Notes under the pieces: model-generated
Seen by the model: only the letters and a program-made list of their open reading frames with translations
What the model was told of the DNA's origin: nothing
Databases searched by the model: none
Part shown: positions 1 to 9,610 of the stretch, piece after piece
Numbering within the stretch: the stretch's first letter is position 1
Layout of the letters: each line of letters starts with the position of its first letter
Made by a program: the position numbers and the translations under genes
Assembly: GCF_003391395.1 (NCBI RefSeq)
Contig: NZ_CP024190.1
Location: 6,262,001-6,326,000 of the forward strand
Length of the DNA stretch: 64,000 bases
Direction of reading: 5' to 3'
Origin: Mycobacterium marinum
Lineage (GTDB): Bacteria; Actinomycetota; Actinomycetes; Mycobacteriales; Mycobacteriaceae

Positions 1-2
1 GC

Positions 3-1214
3 GGAACCGGCGGGATGGCACTGGCCGGGATCAACGGCGGCAGCCCGGGCAGCGGCGGCGACGGCGGCAGCGCTTTGCTGTTCGGCAGCGGCGGCGACGG
101 TGGGCAGGGCGGCACCGGGCTGGTCGGGGCCGATGGAAGCAACCCCACCCCCACCGGCACCCAGGCGGGCGATGGAAGCTCTGCCGGCCCAAATGCCGCG
201 GTCGGCGACATCCTTGCAGTAAGCGGCGGGATTGGGGCCGACGGCCAGTCCGGTGGCCCGGGAGTGGGTGGCGGTAGCGGCGGAAACGGCGGCGCTGCGG
301 TGGCCTACTCCAACGGCACCTCCGCCAACATGCTTGCGGCTAACGGCGGCGACGGCGGCGGCGGTGGCTTGGCCGGTGCCGGTGCTGCGGGCGGGGATGG
401 CGGCACTGGTGGCGGGGCAGGTGTCCAAGATCTCTTGGGCGACTCGGGGAGTTCCGGTGCGGCCTTGGGCGGCGCTGGTGGCGCCGGGGCATCCGGCGGC
501 GCCCACGGCGGGGCCGGCGGTAACGGTGGTGAAGGCGGATACGCCTCGGCCACCAGTGACAATTACGCGGCTACCGCCACCGGCGGCCATGGCGGTATGG
601 GCGGCGCTGGCGCCTCGGGTGCGGTCGGCCTCGACGGCGGAACCGGCGGGGCCGGCGGGAATGGAGGTCACGGCGGTCTGCTCATCGGCAACGGTGGCAA
701 CGGGGGCGCCGGCGGCATTGGTGGCAGCGGCGGTGCTGGCGACATCGGCGGGGCCGGCGGCAACGGCGGAGCGGGCGGCGTCGCCTCGTCAAGCGGCATC
801 TCCACCAGCCACGGCGGCGACGGCGGCGACGGCGGCGACGGCGGCGACGGCGGCGGCGCCGGCGCCGGTGGGGTCGGCGGAGTAGGCGGCAAAGGCGGCA
901 ACGGCGGACTGCTGACGGGCACGGGCGGTGACGGCGGATCGGGCGGAAGCGGCGGCGACGGCGGTCTGGGCGGGAATGGCGGCCACGGCGGCGCCGGCGG
1001 CAAAGGGGGCAACGCAGACCAACACGCCGACGACGGCGCCCCGGGCATCGGCGGCGGCGGCGGTGACGCCGGCGCCGGTGGTACCGCAGGCAGCGGTGGG
1101 GCCGGCGGCGGTGCCGGGACCGGCGGCGCCCTACTCGGCTCAGCCGGGGTAGGCGGAGCTCTCGGCGCAGCTGGTCTCATGGGAGCGGGCGGCACTGGCG
1201 GCGCTCCCGGGTGA
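3..1214 (+). CDS. PE_PGRS family protein, C-terminal part only
   Basis: The open frame enters from the window edge with no start in the window, so the PE domain lies upstream. All visible residues are PGRS-type: runs of GGxGGx triplets rich in Gly, Ala, Asn and Asp, ending in a TAA-less, TGA-terminated tail at GGTGGAPG. A less glycine-rich stretch (near 130-240, containing NPTP and later VGDILAVSGG) matches in style the NPTP-containing module of the next two PE_PGRS genes. PE_PGRS proteins are surface-associated or secreted through ESX-5 and many bind calcium through the glycine-rich part; no specific function can be read here. The gene is followed by a convergent hydrolase gene. Long proline-rich frames on the other strand are mirror images of the PGRS codons. 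Confidence 0.88.
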   Translation, partial: GTGGMALAGINGGSPGSGGDGGSALLFGSGGDGGQGGTGLVGADGSNPTPTGTQAGDGSSAGPNAAVGDILAVSGGIGADGQSGGPGVGGGSGGNGGAAVAYSNGTSANMLAANGGDGGGGGLAGAGAAGGDGGTGGGAGVQDLLGDSGSSGAALGGAGGAGASGGAHGGAGGNGGEGGYASATSDNYAATATGGHGGMGGAGASGAVGLDGGTGGAGGNGGHGGLLIGNGGNGGAGGIGGSGGAGDIGGAGGNGGAGGVASSSGISTSHGGDGGDGGDGGDGGGAGAGGVGGVGGKGGNGGLLTGTGGDGGSGGSGGDGGLGGNGGHGGAGGKGGNADQHADDGAPGIGGGGGDAGAGGTAGSGGAGGGAGTGGALLGSAGVGGALGAAGLMGAGGTGGAPG

Positions 1215-1334
1215 CGGCCCACCCGAGCCCGCCGGTCCCGTACCGATAGGCAGACCGCCGACACCGACCGCGGTACCACCCGCGTCGCCGCGTGCTACCG
1301 GCCGTCTGATCAACGGTCTCACCTATCTCCTTGC

Positions 1335-2696
1335 CTACCAGCCCCCGCCGCCGGTTTGGTGCCGCAGCCGGGGCAGGCTGTAGAAGCGCCAGGTCACATC
1401 CAGCACGGCGGCCAGCAAGCGCCCGGGCACCCACGCCGGGGTGTCGAAGCTGATGGAGTAGTCCAGTCGCGTGCCGCGTCCGGGGACGGCGGTGAGTTCG
1501 ATGCGGCCGAAATGATTGCGCACCGGGCCGCGAATGGTCCGATATTCGATGAGCCGGGCCGGCCGGTGACCGACAATCTCTTCCTGGATCGGCCAAACGC
1601 CCAACGCGCGTTGCGCCCGGACCGACCGCAGGCCGTCTGGCGCACGGGGATGCACCCCGGCACGCACCCGCCGGTGGCGTACCGGCCACAAAGTCGCCCA
1701 ATGGTGGGTGAGCACGTCGAAAGTCCACTCGGGTGGAGCGTCGAGTTCGACGGTGTATTGCAGGCGGTGCCGCCCGACCGGCGCCGTGACCGCGGTGTCC
1801 GGCGTGCACTCGTCGAGGCGCGCGGAAAACCAGTCACGTAGGAACGGAAACACGTCCGCGCTCGCCGAGGGATGCAGCAGCGGGGATTCGTGGTTGTGAT
1901 TGCGGGCGAATCCGTGGCGACGTGCGGCGGATTGGATGCGCCGGTCAGCGCTGCCGAATGCCTGCGCCAGCCGCTTGCAGCGCCCAGCGGGGGCGATGAC
2001 GTCGCGGGGAGCTGTGATGGCGAGTGCGGGCACGCGCACGGCCTGCAGCGCCGCCGACAACTCGCCGCCAGCGCGTTCGGCACGGCCCCAGGAGATCGCG
2101 TCTTGGAAGGCGGCCACTGGCTCGTCTTCGGGACCGAGCCGAAACAGCCGGGCCGGGAACATACCGCGCCACATGCTGGCCTGCACGGTCGCGGCCACCA
2201 CCCGATTCGCCAGCAATGGGATATCGACGGCGCTTTCCACCAACACCAGTCCCGCGATCTGTGCTTGTTGCATCGTCTCCGCGGCGGCGCGGGCCAGTGC
2301 CACCCCGCCAAATGAGTGCGCCACCCAGAATGCCGGACGACCGTTGTGGGTGGCGATCAGCAGTTGGACGGCCGGCAGATCGATGCGAACCATCTCCTCC
2401 CAGCCCGCGCGAACCCCGGTATCGACCGCTACCCCACCTGCTCCACGCCGCTCGACGATCCATATGTCCAGGCCGCTACCTGCCAGCGCTTCGGCCAGCC
2501 CACCCCCACCCGGCCACAAATACAGACGACGGTTGTCGAACATCCCGGGAAGCAGCACCACCGGAGATCCCTGACCCGCACCGACTCGGGTGACCCGAAA
2601 CCGGCCCCCGTCTGCGACGGTCATTGCGGTGCTCTGCACTGGTTGCCGCGAATGCTGCTCGCTGATCCATTCAGCAAGCCGTGAATCGTCGTTCAT
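1335..2696 (-). CDS. alpha/beta hydrolase fused to a C-terminal SRPBCC domain
   Basis: 453 residues. The N-terminal 290 residues are an alpha/beta hydrolase: a strand and oxyanion turn at VVLLPGMFDNR (46-56), nucleophile elbow AHSFGG with Ser128, an acid candidate in APRD (Asp232) and a late histidine in NHNHE (267 or 269). From about residue 310 to 445 the sequence reads like an SRPBCC/polyketide-cyclase fold, starting YTVELDAPPEWTFDVL and ending before a glycine-rich tail. The ATG has AGGAGA just upstream. It stands alone between two PE_PGRS genes on the opposite strand. The hydrolase part suggests an ester or lactone substrate, and the SRPBCC part a hydrophobic ligand pocket; the actual substrate is unknown. 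The two-domain fusion is read directly, the fold names are from motif style. Confidence 0.75.
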   Translation of the reverse strand: MNDDSRLAEWISEQHSRQPVQSTAMTVADGGRFRVTRVGAGQGSPVVLLPGMFDNRRLYLWPGGGGLAEALAGSGLDIWIVERRGAGGVAVDTGVRAGWEEMVRIDLPAVQLLIATHNGRPAFWVAHSFGGVALARAAAETMQQAQIAGLVLVESAVDIPLLANRVVAATVQASMWRGMFPARLFRLGPEDEPVAAFQDAISWGRAERAGGELSAALQAVRVPALAITAPRDVIAPAGRCKRLAQAFGSADRRIQSAARRHGFARNHNHESPLLHPSASADVFPFLRDWFSARLDECTPDTAVTAPVGRHRLQYTVELDAPPEWTFDVLTHHWATLWPVRHRRVRAGVHPRAPDGLRSVRAQRALGVWPIQEEIVGHRPARLIEYRTIRGPVRNHFGRIELTAVPGRGTRLDYSISFDTPAWVPGRLLAAVLDVTWRFYSLPRLRHQTGGGGW

Positions 2697-2985
2697 GGTC
2701 TCCTAGGTCGCCGACCGTAGTCGTGGCATTCGTCGCGGCCGGCATTGGTCCAACGCCAGCCCTTCGCGAGTCCGTCGGGTAGTTGCTCACTACCGACCAG
2801 ACATCTGGCAGCCATTCTTCTATGACCGCGATGAGCGCGACTCGCACCGTCCGAAAGAACTTCTTGCCCCCAATTCAGGAAACATCGGGTCTCACACCGC
2901 TAGCATCTGAGTTTCGTTGATGGTCACCCTCCGGCGAATTCCGGTCGGTGTGGTGTTGGTCCGTTCCGGGGTGGGGTGATCAGTG

Positions 2986-5900
2986 ATGTCGTTTGTGGTG
3001 GTTTCTGCGCAGGAGCTGGAGTCGGCGGCCGCGCTACTGGCCGGTGTCGGTTCCAATGTTGGTGCGGCCGGTTCGGCTGCGGCGGGTCCGACCGCTGCGG
3101 TGTTGGGCGCGTTGGGTGCCGATGAGGTCTCAGCGGCGGTGGCGGAGTTGTTCGGTGACCATGCTCAGGCCTATCAAGTGGTCAGTGCGCAGGCGGCTGC
3201 GTTTCATCAGCGGTTCGTGGTGGCGTTGGCCGCGGCGGCGGGCTCCTATGGCCGGGCCGAGTCCGCTGGTGCGGCGGTGTTACAGACGGTGGGCGCCGAT
3301 GTGCTCGGTGCGGTGAATGCGCCGACGATGGCGGTGTTGGGGCGCCCGTTGATCGGTGACGGTGTTGATGCGGCCGCGGGCAGCGGCCACAACGGCGGCG
3401 CGGGCGGCCTGTTGTGGGGCAACGGCGGCGACGGCGGGGCCGGGGCGGCGGGTCAGGCCGGCGGCCGCGGCGGTGACGCCGGGTTGATCGGCACCGGCGG
3501 CGCCGGTGGGGCGGGCGGGGCCGGCGGCGCGGGCGGCAATGGTGGTGCCGGTGGGGCCGGGGGTCGCGGCGGACTGGTGTTCGGAGGTGGCGGCGCGGGC
3601 GGGGCCGGCGGTGACGGCGGGACCGCCACGATCGGGGCCCAGGGATTGGCGGGCCAGACCGGGCAAACCGGACACACCGGCGGGGCCGGCGGTGACGGCG
3701 GGGCCGGTGGCCGAGGCGGCTGGCTGTGGAGTGCGGGTGGCGACGGTGGAGCCGGCGGTCTGGGCGGCACCGGCGGCGCGGGCGGGGCCGGGGGCACCGG
3801 TATCGCGGCCACCACGGCCGGCGGCATCGGACAAGCCGGCGGTGACGGCGGGGCCGGGGGCGCCGGAGGGGCCGGCGGTAACGGCGGAGCCGGCGGAGCC
3901 ACCGGCTGGTTCGGCAGCACCGGGATGACCGGAGCCGGCGGGGCCGGCGGACACGGCGGCAACGGCGCGATCGCCGGCAATGGCGGGGCCGGCGCCAATG
4001 GTGACATGACCCACCTCGACGGCGGCAACGGCGGCAACGGCGGCAACCCCGGCGCCGGCGGAGCCGGCGGAAACGGCGGCGCCGGTTCCCACGCCGGCGC
4101 TCACGGCCTGGCCGGGTCCTCCCCCACCACCAACGCCGGCGACGGCGGCAAAGGCGGGGACGGCTACACCTCCACCGACCCCGGTACCGACGGCGGCAAC
4201 GGCGGTCACGGTGGGGCCGGCGGCTACTACGGCAACGGCGGGGCAGGCGGCAACGGCGGCAACGGCGCCACCGGCACCCTCGGGGCCGCACCCCTGGCCG
4301 AGGGCGAACCGGGCGGCGACGGCGGGGCCGGCGGCAACGGCGGGACCGGCGGTGCCGGCGGGGCCGGCGGCGTGATCTCTGGTGACGGCGGGGCCGGCGG
4401 GCACGGCGGGGGCGGCGGGGGCGGCGGTAACGGGGCGGCCGGGGCCAACGGCACCAACGCCACCATCGCCGGCACCAACGGCGGTAACGCCGGGGCCGGC
4501 GGCAACGGCGGCAACGGCGGAACCGGAGGCAACGGCGGCGCCGGCGGGGCCGCAACCCACGGCAGCGCGGGCGCCAACGGGGCCGGCGGGGCCGGCGGTA
4601 ACGGCGGCGACGGCGCGATCGCCGGTGACGGCGGCACCGGCGCCAACGGAGATGCCACCCACTTCGATGGCGGCAACGGCGGCAACGGCGCCAACCCCGG
4701 CATCGGCGGACTCGGCGGGGCCGGCGGCACCGGCGGGGACGGCAGCACCCCCGCCGCCCACGGCACCAACGGCACCACCCCCACCACCACCAACGGCAGC
4801 GGCGGACGCGGCGGAGACGGCTACACCTCCACCGACCCCACCCTCAACGGCGGCAAAGGCGGCACCGGAGGCAACGGCGGCGACTACGGCAACGGCGGCG
4901 CCGGCGGAAACGGCGGCAACGGCGCCACCGGCACCACCGGCACCAACCCCACCCCCCACCCCATCACCAGCCACGCCAACCCCGGCACCGACGGCACCAC
5001 CAGCAACGGCGGGAACGGTACGACCGGCAGCGACGGCACCGCCGCAGGACAACAGGGCGGCACCGGTGGCGCCGGATACAACAGCGGCGGCCCGGGCGAT
5101 ACGAATCCCTTCGGAGGCAATGGCGGCACCGGCGGTATGGGCGGCCCCGGCACCCAAGGCGGCGCCGGCGGCAGCGGCGGCTACGGTCCGCTGGTAGGCG
5201 GTTGGGGAGGCGACGGCGGGGCAGGCGGCGACGGCGGCGGAGCAGGCGGCGACGGCGGCACCGGCGGCGCGTCGTCCGGCGCCAACGGCTTCACCGGCCA
5301 AGCCGGCAACGGGGGCACCGGCGGCAACGGCGGCAACGGCGGGGGCAGCGGCGGTAATGGCGGCGACGGGGGCGATGCCAACTACGCCATTCCCTGGGGC
5401 AACTCCGCCTACGCCGGCGATGGCGGCTACGGCGGCGACGGGGGCACCGGCGCCACCGGCGGCACCGGCAGCGATGGCGGCGCGGGCGGCGCAGGCGGCG
5501 CCGGCGGACTCTACGGCAACGGCGGCAATGGCGGCACGGGTGGCACCGGAGGAGACGGCGGAACCGGAGCCACCGGAGGCACCGCAGGCAGCGGCGGCAA
5601 TGGCGGCGACTCCACCGGTAACAGCCTCTCGTCGCTCCCCGGGAACGGTGGCGACGGCGGGGACGGAGGTACCGGCGGCACTGGAGGCACCGGGGGCAGC
5701 GGCGGCGACGGCGGCGCCGCGGGTGCAGGCGGCACCTACGGGCAATCCGGCACCAACGGCACCGGAGGCGCCGCGGGCAGCGGCGGCGAGGGCGGTGCGG
5801 GCGGCACCGGTGGCGACGGCGGCAGCGGCGGCGTTACCTACGACAGCGACTACAACCCCGGCCCCCCCTACGGCACCAGCGGCCAGTCCGGGGCTACCGG

Positions 5901-6030
5901 GGCGACAGGAGCTACCGGCCAAGCCGGCATGGCCGGTACCACCCCCGGCACCGGCACCCCGGGACCTGGAGGCGACGGCGGCGACGGTACCGGCGGCAAC
6001 GGCGGCAACGGTGGACCGGGCTTCCCCTGA
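2986..6030 (+). CDS. PE_PGRS family protein
   Basis: About 1,014 residues. The first 95 or so form a PE domain: the start MSFVVVSAQELESAA, two long helices, and the ELFGDHAQAYQ turn. A linker with GRPLIGDG follows, then PGRS repeats to the end. I prefer the ATG at 2986 over the GTG one codon earlier because PE proteins normally begin MSF/MSY. Inside the PGRS a module occurs twice (about 3960-4290 and 4610-4950): a THLDGG/THFDGG patch, a GDGYTSTDP patch, and a YGNGG patch. The second copy runs on into NPTP. The same module recurs in the PE_PGRS gene starting at 7041. PE domains are ESX-5 secretion signals paired with PPE partners; the PGRS role is unknown. No disrupting frameshift is seen. Confidence 0.93.
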   Translation: MSFVVVSAQELESAAALLAGVGSNVGAAGSAAAGPTAAVLGALGADEVSAAVAELFGDHAQAYQVVSAQAAAFHQRFVVALAAAAGSYGRAESAGAAVLQTVGADVLGAVNAPTMAVLGRPLIGDGVDAAAGSGHNGGAGGLLWGNGGDGGAGAAGQAGGRGGDAGLIGTGGAGGAGGAGGAGGNGGAGGAGGRGGLVFGGGGAGGAGGDGGTATIGAQGLAGQTGQTGHTGGAGGDGGAGGRGGWLWSAGGDGGAGGLGGTGGAGGAGGTGIAATTAGGIGQAGGDGGAGGAGGAGGNGGAGGATGWFGSTGMTGAGGAGGHGGNGAIAGNGGAGANGDMTHLDGGNGGNGGNPGAGGAGGNGGAGSHAGAHGLAGSSPTTNAGDGGKGGDGYTSTDPGTDGGNGGHGGAGGYYGNGGAGGNGGNGATGTLGAAPLAEGEPGGDGGAGGNGGTGGAGGAGGVISGDGGAGGHGGGGGGGGNGAAGANGTNATIAGTNGGNAGAGGNGGNGGTGGNGGAGGAATHGSAGANGAGGAGGNGGDGAIAGDGGTGANGDATHFDGGNGGNGANPGIGGLGGAGGTGGDGSTPAAHGTNGTTPTTTNGSGGRGGDGYTSTDPTLNGGKGGTGGNGGDYGNGGAGGNGGNGATGTTGTNPTPHPITSHANPGTDGTTSNGGNGTTGSDGTAAGQQGGTGGAGYNSGGPGDTNPFGGNGGTGGMGGPGTQGGAGGSGGYGPLVGGWGGDGGAGGDGGGAGGDGGTGGASSGANGFTGQAGNGGTGGNGGNGGGSGGNGGDGGDANYAIPWGNSAYAGDGGYGGDGGTGATGGTGSDGGAGGAGGAGGLYGNGGNGGTGGTGGDGGTGATGGTAGSGGNGGDSTGNSLSSLPGNGGDGGDGGTGGTGGTGGSGGDGGAAGAGGTYGQSGTNGTGGAAGSGGEGGAGGTGGDGGSGGVTYDSDYNPGPPYGTSGQSGATGATGATGQAGMAGTTPGTGTPGPGGDGGDGTGGNGGNGGPGFP

Positions 6031-6136
6031 TACGCGACGCGCGCCTCCGGGTCGCCACCGACGCGCGTGGCCAGCTAGCACCGCGCCACGGCCCAGCCGA
6101 ATCCCTACAGCCCGCGCGCACCCGAGATTTCGGCGC

Positions 6137-6556
6137 CTATCGACCGCCCGACCCGTCACCTGCGAGCAGCGAGCTTGTCTGCTGGATCTGAATGAGATTG
6201 CCGCAGGTGTCGTCGAGAACCGCGGTGGTCACCGGCCCCATCTCGGTGGGTTCCTGGGTAAAGCGAACACCGAGGGCCCGGAGTCGGTCGAACTCGGCTC
6301 GCACGTTGTCGACCGCGAAGGCCGTGAACGGAATCCCGTCGGAGCGCAGCGCGTCCTTGAACGGCTTGGCCGCCGGGTGCTCGTCGGGCTCGAGGACCAG
6401 CTCGGTGCCGTCCGGGTCCTCCGGTGAGACAACGGTAATCCATCGGAACTGGCCCATCGGAACGTCGTGTTTGGTCTGGAAGCCGAGGATTTCGGTATAG
6501 AAGCGCAGTGCCTTGTCTTGGTCGTCGACCAGGACACTGGCCAGATTGATCCTCAT
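6137..6556 (-). CDS. VOC (glyoxalase/bleomycin-resistance) family protein
   Basis: 139 residues from the ATG at 6556. It has the vicinal-oxygen-chelate pattern: a beta strand INLASVLVDDQDKALRF with the family's DxDKALxFYxxxLGF pattern, a central TELVLEPD strand, and a terminal DTCGNLIQI strand that normally supplies a metal ligand or substrate contact. It overlaps the end of the upstream ArsR-like gene by ATGA, so the two are probably translated from one mRNA. The pair looks like a sensor and a small dioxygenase or stress-detoxification enzyme. Substrate and metal cannot be assigned from sequence. Confidence 0.82.
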   Translation of the reverse strand: MRINLASVLVDDQDKALRFYTEILGFQTKHDVPMGQFRWITVVSPEDPDGTELVLEPDEHPAAKPFKDALRSDGIPFTAFAVDNVRAEFDRLRALGVRFTQEPTEMGPVTTAVLDDTCGNLIQIQQTSSLLAGDGSGGR

Positions 6557-6867
6557 GTAGTCCCTCTTCCGGAGTCGGCGGTATCGATGCGCCACCTCTT
6601 GGCGATCTGGCCAAGAGGAGCGGTGTTGAGGTAGTGGAATTTTTGCCGGCCGCCGCGCTGCGTTTCGATCAACTCAGCCGCCTCCAGCACATCGAGGTGC
6701 TGCGAAATCGCCTGTCGTGTCGAACAAATCCCATGTTTCGTAGTCAGACGAGCGCAGATCTCGAAGAGAGTTTGGCCGTTCCGGTCGGTCAGCTCGTCGA
6801 GGATGACACGCCGGGTGGGATCCGCCAGCGCCTTGAAGACATCGCCCACCTCTCGCACGATATGCAA
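6553..6867 (-). CDS. ArsR-family winged-helix repressor
   Basis: About 100 residues with a classic ArsR DNA-binding core: VFKALADPTRRVILDEL, then TRQAISQHLDVLEAAELI as the recognition helix, and RGGRQKFHYLN as the wing. The usual metal-binding ELCVC-type motif is absent, as in the ArsR subfamily that controls VOC or SRPBCC genes. The frame opens at a TTG (6867); GTG codons at 6858 and 6849 are equally plausible starts and would leave the whole HTH intact. Its stop overlaps the ATG of the VOC gene. It is divergent from the PE_PGRS gene at 7041, so the shared 170-bp region may hold both promoters. Confidence 0.8.
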   Translation of the reverse strand: MHIVREVGDVFKALADPTRRVILDELTDRNGQTLFEICARLTTKHGICSTRQAISQHLDVLEAAELIETQRGGRQKFHYLNTAPLGQIAKRWRIDTADSGRGTT

Positions 6868-6879
6868 GCCGCTACTTGC
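6864..6879. promoter_or_regulatory. short inverted repeat at the start of the ArsR-like gene, possible operator
   Basis: GCAAG-CCGCTA-CTTGC, two 5-bp arms around a 6-bp centre, sits on or just before the start of the repressor gene. ArsR-family proteins commonly bind imperfect palindromes at their own promoters. If translation begins at the GTG at 6858 or 6849 instead of the TTG at 6867, the palindrome falls in the leader. The arms are short and this could be chance. Confidence 0.3.
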
Positions 6880-7040
6880 CTGTCAACGGATGAGGGCTTG
6901 CCAGCCACTCACACCCAGGTGAGCAATCGTTACCCAAACTCGGAAACGTGTGTTATCACTTTGCTAGTGATTGCCGTGCCCATGGTGCGGTGATCGCGGA
7001 TTTGGTGGTGTCGGGCGCCTAACGGTCGGGGGAACTAACG

Positions 7041-9581
7041 ATGTCTTATGTCTTCGCGAGCCCGGAGGTGCTCAACGCCGCCGCTGCTGAGGTCTCGACC
7101 ATCGGATCCAGCCTGCAGACGGCCAACGCGTCGGCGGCGGCGCCGACCACGGCCCTGCTGAGTGCGTTGGGCGCTGATGAGGTCTCAGCGGCGGTCACCG
7201 CGATGTTCGGCAACCACGCCCAGGCCTATCAGGCCGTCAGCACCCAGGCGGCGGAGTTTCACGACCGCTTCGTGGCCGCGTTGACCGCGGGCGCGGACGC
7301 CTACTCCAGTGCGGAAGCCTCGAGTGCCGCAACCTTGCAGAGCCTGCCCCAAGACCTGCTCAACGTGGTCAACGCGCCCACTCAGGCACTGCTGGGGCGG
7401 GCCCTGATCGGCAACGGCGCCAACGGCGCCGACGGGACCGGGCAGAACGGGGGCGATGGCGGCCTGTTGTGGGGCAACGGGGGTAACGGCGGAACCGGAG
7501 CGGCGGGGCAGGCCGGCGGCAACGGGGGCGCGGCGGGCCTAATCGGCAATGGCGGCGCCGGCGGGGCCGGCGGAGCGGGCGCCACCGGAGGCGCCGGGGG
7601 TACCGGCGGGGCCGGCGGCTGGTTGACCGGGGCCGGAGGGACCGGCGGGGCCGGCGGGACCGGCACTAGTGGCGGCGGCGGGATGGGCGGGGCCGGCGGG
7701 CAGGCCGGGTGGCTGTCCGGGGCCGGCGGGACCGGCGGGGCCGGCGGGGCCGGCGACAACGGCAGCGGTGGGTCCGGCGGCAGCGGCGGGGCCGGCGGCT
7801 TGTTCAACGCCGGTGGTGCCGGCGGCGCCGGTGGGACTTCCCTGGGCAACAGCGGCGATACCGGCGGGACGGGCGGAGCCGGCGGGGCCGGGGGCATCGT
7901 GGCCGGGGCGGGCGGCGCCGGCGGGGCCGGCGGCCTGTCTAGCAGCGGCGACGGCGGCGCCGGCGGCACCGGCGGCGACGGCGGATTCCTATTGGGCCAA
8001 GGAGCCGCGGGCGGGGCCGGCGGCAACGGCGGGGCCGGCGCTACCGGTATCACCGGGCCAGCCGGTCAAACCGGAGGCGACGGCGGGGCCGCCGGCAACG
8101 GCGGAAACGGCGGCGCCGGCGGCAAAGGCGGGCTGCTGTTGGGCGGCGGCGGGCGCGGCGGGGCCGGCGGCCTGGGCGGGGCCGGCGGGGCCGGTGGGAT
8201 CGGCGGCACCGGCGCGGCCGCCACCACGCCCGGCGCCACCGGAGGCGACGGCGGCAACGGCGGGCTCGGCGGGACCGGCGGCACCGGTGGAAACGGCGGC
8301 GCCGGCGGACAAGCCGGCCTGTTCGGCGCCCAGGGTCAACAGGGCGCGGGCGGGGCCGGCGGCAACGGCGGGACCGGTGGGATCGCCGGCGACGGCGGCA
8401 CCGGCGGGGCCGGTGATGCCACCCATCTCGATGGCGGCAAGGGCGGCAACGGCGGAAATCCAGGGCTCGGCGGGACCGGCGGCGCCGGGGGCACCGGAGC
8501 CAGCACCGGCACCCACGGCTCCGCCGGCGCCACCCCCACCACCGTGGCCGGAAATGGCGGCAAAGGTGGCGACGGCTACACCCCCACCACACCCGGCGCC
8601 GACGGCGGTAACGGCGGCGCCGGCGGAAACGGCGGTCTCTACGGAAACGGCGGCAACGGCGGAAACGGCGGAAACGGAACCGTTGGCGCCGCCGGCGTCA
8701 ACCCCACCCCAAACCCGGTCCTCGGGCAGGCTGACCCCGGGACCGACGGTATTGACACCACCGGTATCGGTGGCGACGGCGGACCGGGTAGCCCGGGGGT
8801 GTTCGCCGGGCAGCAGGGCGGCAACGGCGGTGAGGGTGGCACGGGCGTCGACGTGGGTGGCGGCGGTGGTGATGGCCAAACCGGCGGGCCCGGCACCCTG
8901 GGAGGCAATGGCGGCAACGGCGGCACCGCCAGCATGGGCGGGTCCGGCGGCGGCGGCGGGTCCGGCGGCGATGGCGGCGGCGGGGGCGGCGCCGGGGGCA
9001 ACGGTGCGATCGGCGGCTTTTCCGGCGGCAACGGTGGGGCCGGCGGTAGCGGCGGGTCCGGCGGCGGGGCGGGGGGCAACGGCGGCGATGGCGGCAACGC
9101 CACCGACCTCATGTTCGCCAACGGCGGCAACGGCGGCAACGGTGGCACCGGGGGTGAGGGAACCGCCGGCAGCGGTGGTGGTAGCGGCGGCAACGGAGGC
9201 GCCGGCGGGGCGGGCGGACTGTACGGCAACGGCGGCAACGGCGGCACGGGTGGCTCGGGTGCCGCCGGTGGCGTCGGCGCCATGGGCGGTAACGGAGGAA
9301 ATGGCGGCAGCGGTGGCACTGGCACGACTGCCGGCGCCGACGGCAATGGCGGCAACGGCGGCACGGGTGGCGCCGGCGGCAATGGCGGCAACGGCGGCAC
9401 GGGTGGCGCCGCTGGCTCGGGTGGAATGTTCGGCCAGATGGGCGACGCGGGCGACGGTGGTGACGCCGGCACTGGCGGCGAGGGCGGCGACGGCGGGACC
9501 GGCGGCAGCGGCGCAATGTCGGGCCAGACCGGTGACCAGGGCGCCGGCGGGACACCGGGCACCGCCGGCGCATCGGGCTAA
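7041..9581 (+). CDS. PE_PGRS family protein
   Basis: 846 residues. ATG preceded by GGGGGAA. The PE domain covers about residues 1-95 (start MSYVFASPEVLNAAA, then MFGNHAQAYQ), followed by the linker GRALIGNG and PGRS repeats to the stop. A THLDGG - GDGYTPTTP - LYGNGG - NPTPNP module (about 8410-8790) closely resembles the modules in the gene at 2986. Further downstream GGLYGNGGNGGTGG recurs in both. The two genes are probably paralogues by local duplication, or exchange sequence by conversion. The gene ends 30 bp from a convergent amidohydrolase. Long proline-rich frames on the complementary strand are not genes. Confidence 0.93.
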   Translation: MSYVFASPEVLNAAAAEVSTIGSSLQTANASAAAPTTALLSALGADEVSAAVTAMFGNHAQAYQAVSTQAAEFHDRFVAALTAGADAYSSAEASSAATLQSLPQDLLNVVNAPTQALLGRALIGNGANGADGTGQNGGDGGLLWGNGGNGGTGAAGQAGGNGGAAGLIGNGGAGGAGGAGATGGAGGTGGAGGWLTGAGGTGGAGGTGTSGGGGMGGAGGQAGWLSGAGGTGGAGGAGDNGSGGSGGSGGAGGLFNAGGAGGAGGTSLGNSGDTGGTGGAGGAGGIVAGAGGAGGAGGLSSSGDGGAGGTGGDGGFLLGQGAAGGAGGNGGAGATGITGPAGQTGGDGGAAGNGGNGGAGGKGGLLLGGGGRGGAGGLGGAGGAGGIGGTGAAATTPGATGGDGGNGGLGGTGGTGGNGGAGGQAGLFGAQGQQGAGGAGGNGGTGGIAGDGGTGGAGDATHLDGGKGGNGGNPGLGGTGGAGGTGASTGTHGSAGATPTTVAGNGGKGGDGYTPTTPGADGGNGGAGGNGGLYGNGGNGGNGGNGTVGAAGVNPTPNPVLGQADPGTDGIDTTGIGGDGGPGSPGVFAGQQGGNGGEGGTGVDVGGGGGDGQTGGPGTLGGNGGNGGTASMGGSGGGGGSGGDGGGGGGAGGNGAIGGFSGGNGGAGGSGGSGGGAGGNGGDGGNATDLMFANGGNGGNGGTGGEGTAGSGGGSGGNGGAGGAGGLYGNGGNGGTGGSGAAGGVGAMGGNGGNGGSGGTGTTAGADGNGGNGGTGGAGGNGGNGGTGGAAGSGGMFGQMGDAGDGGDAGTGGEGGDGGTGGSGAMSGQTGDQGAGGTPGTAGASG

Positions 9582-9610
9582 TCAGGGACGGCCCGCTCGC
9601 CGCACGCGCT

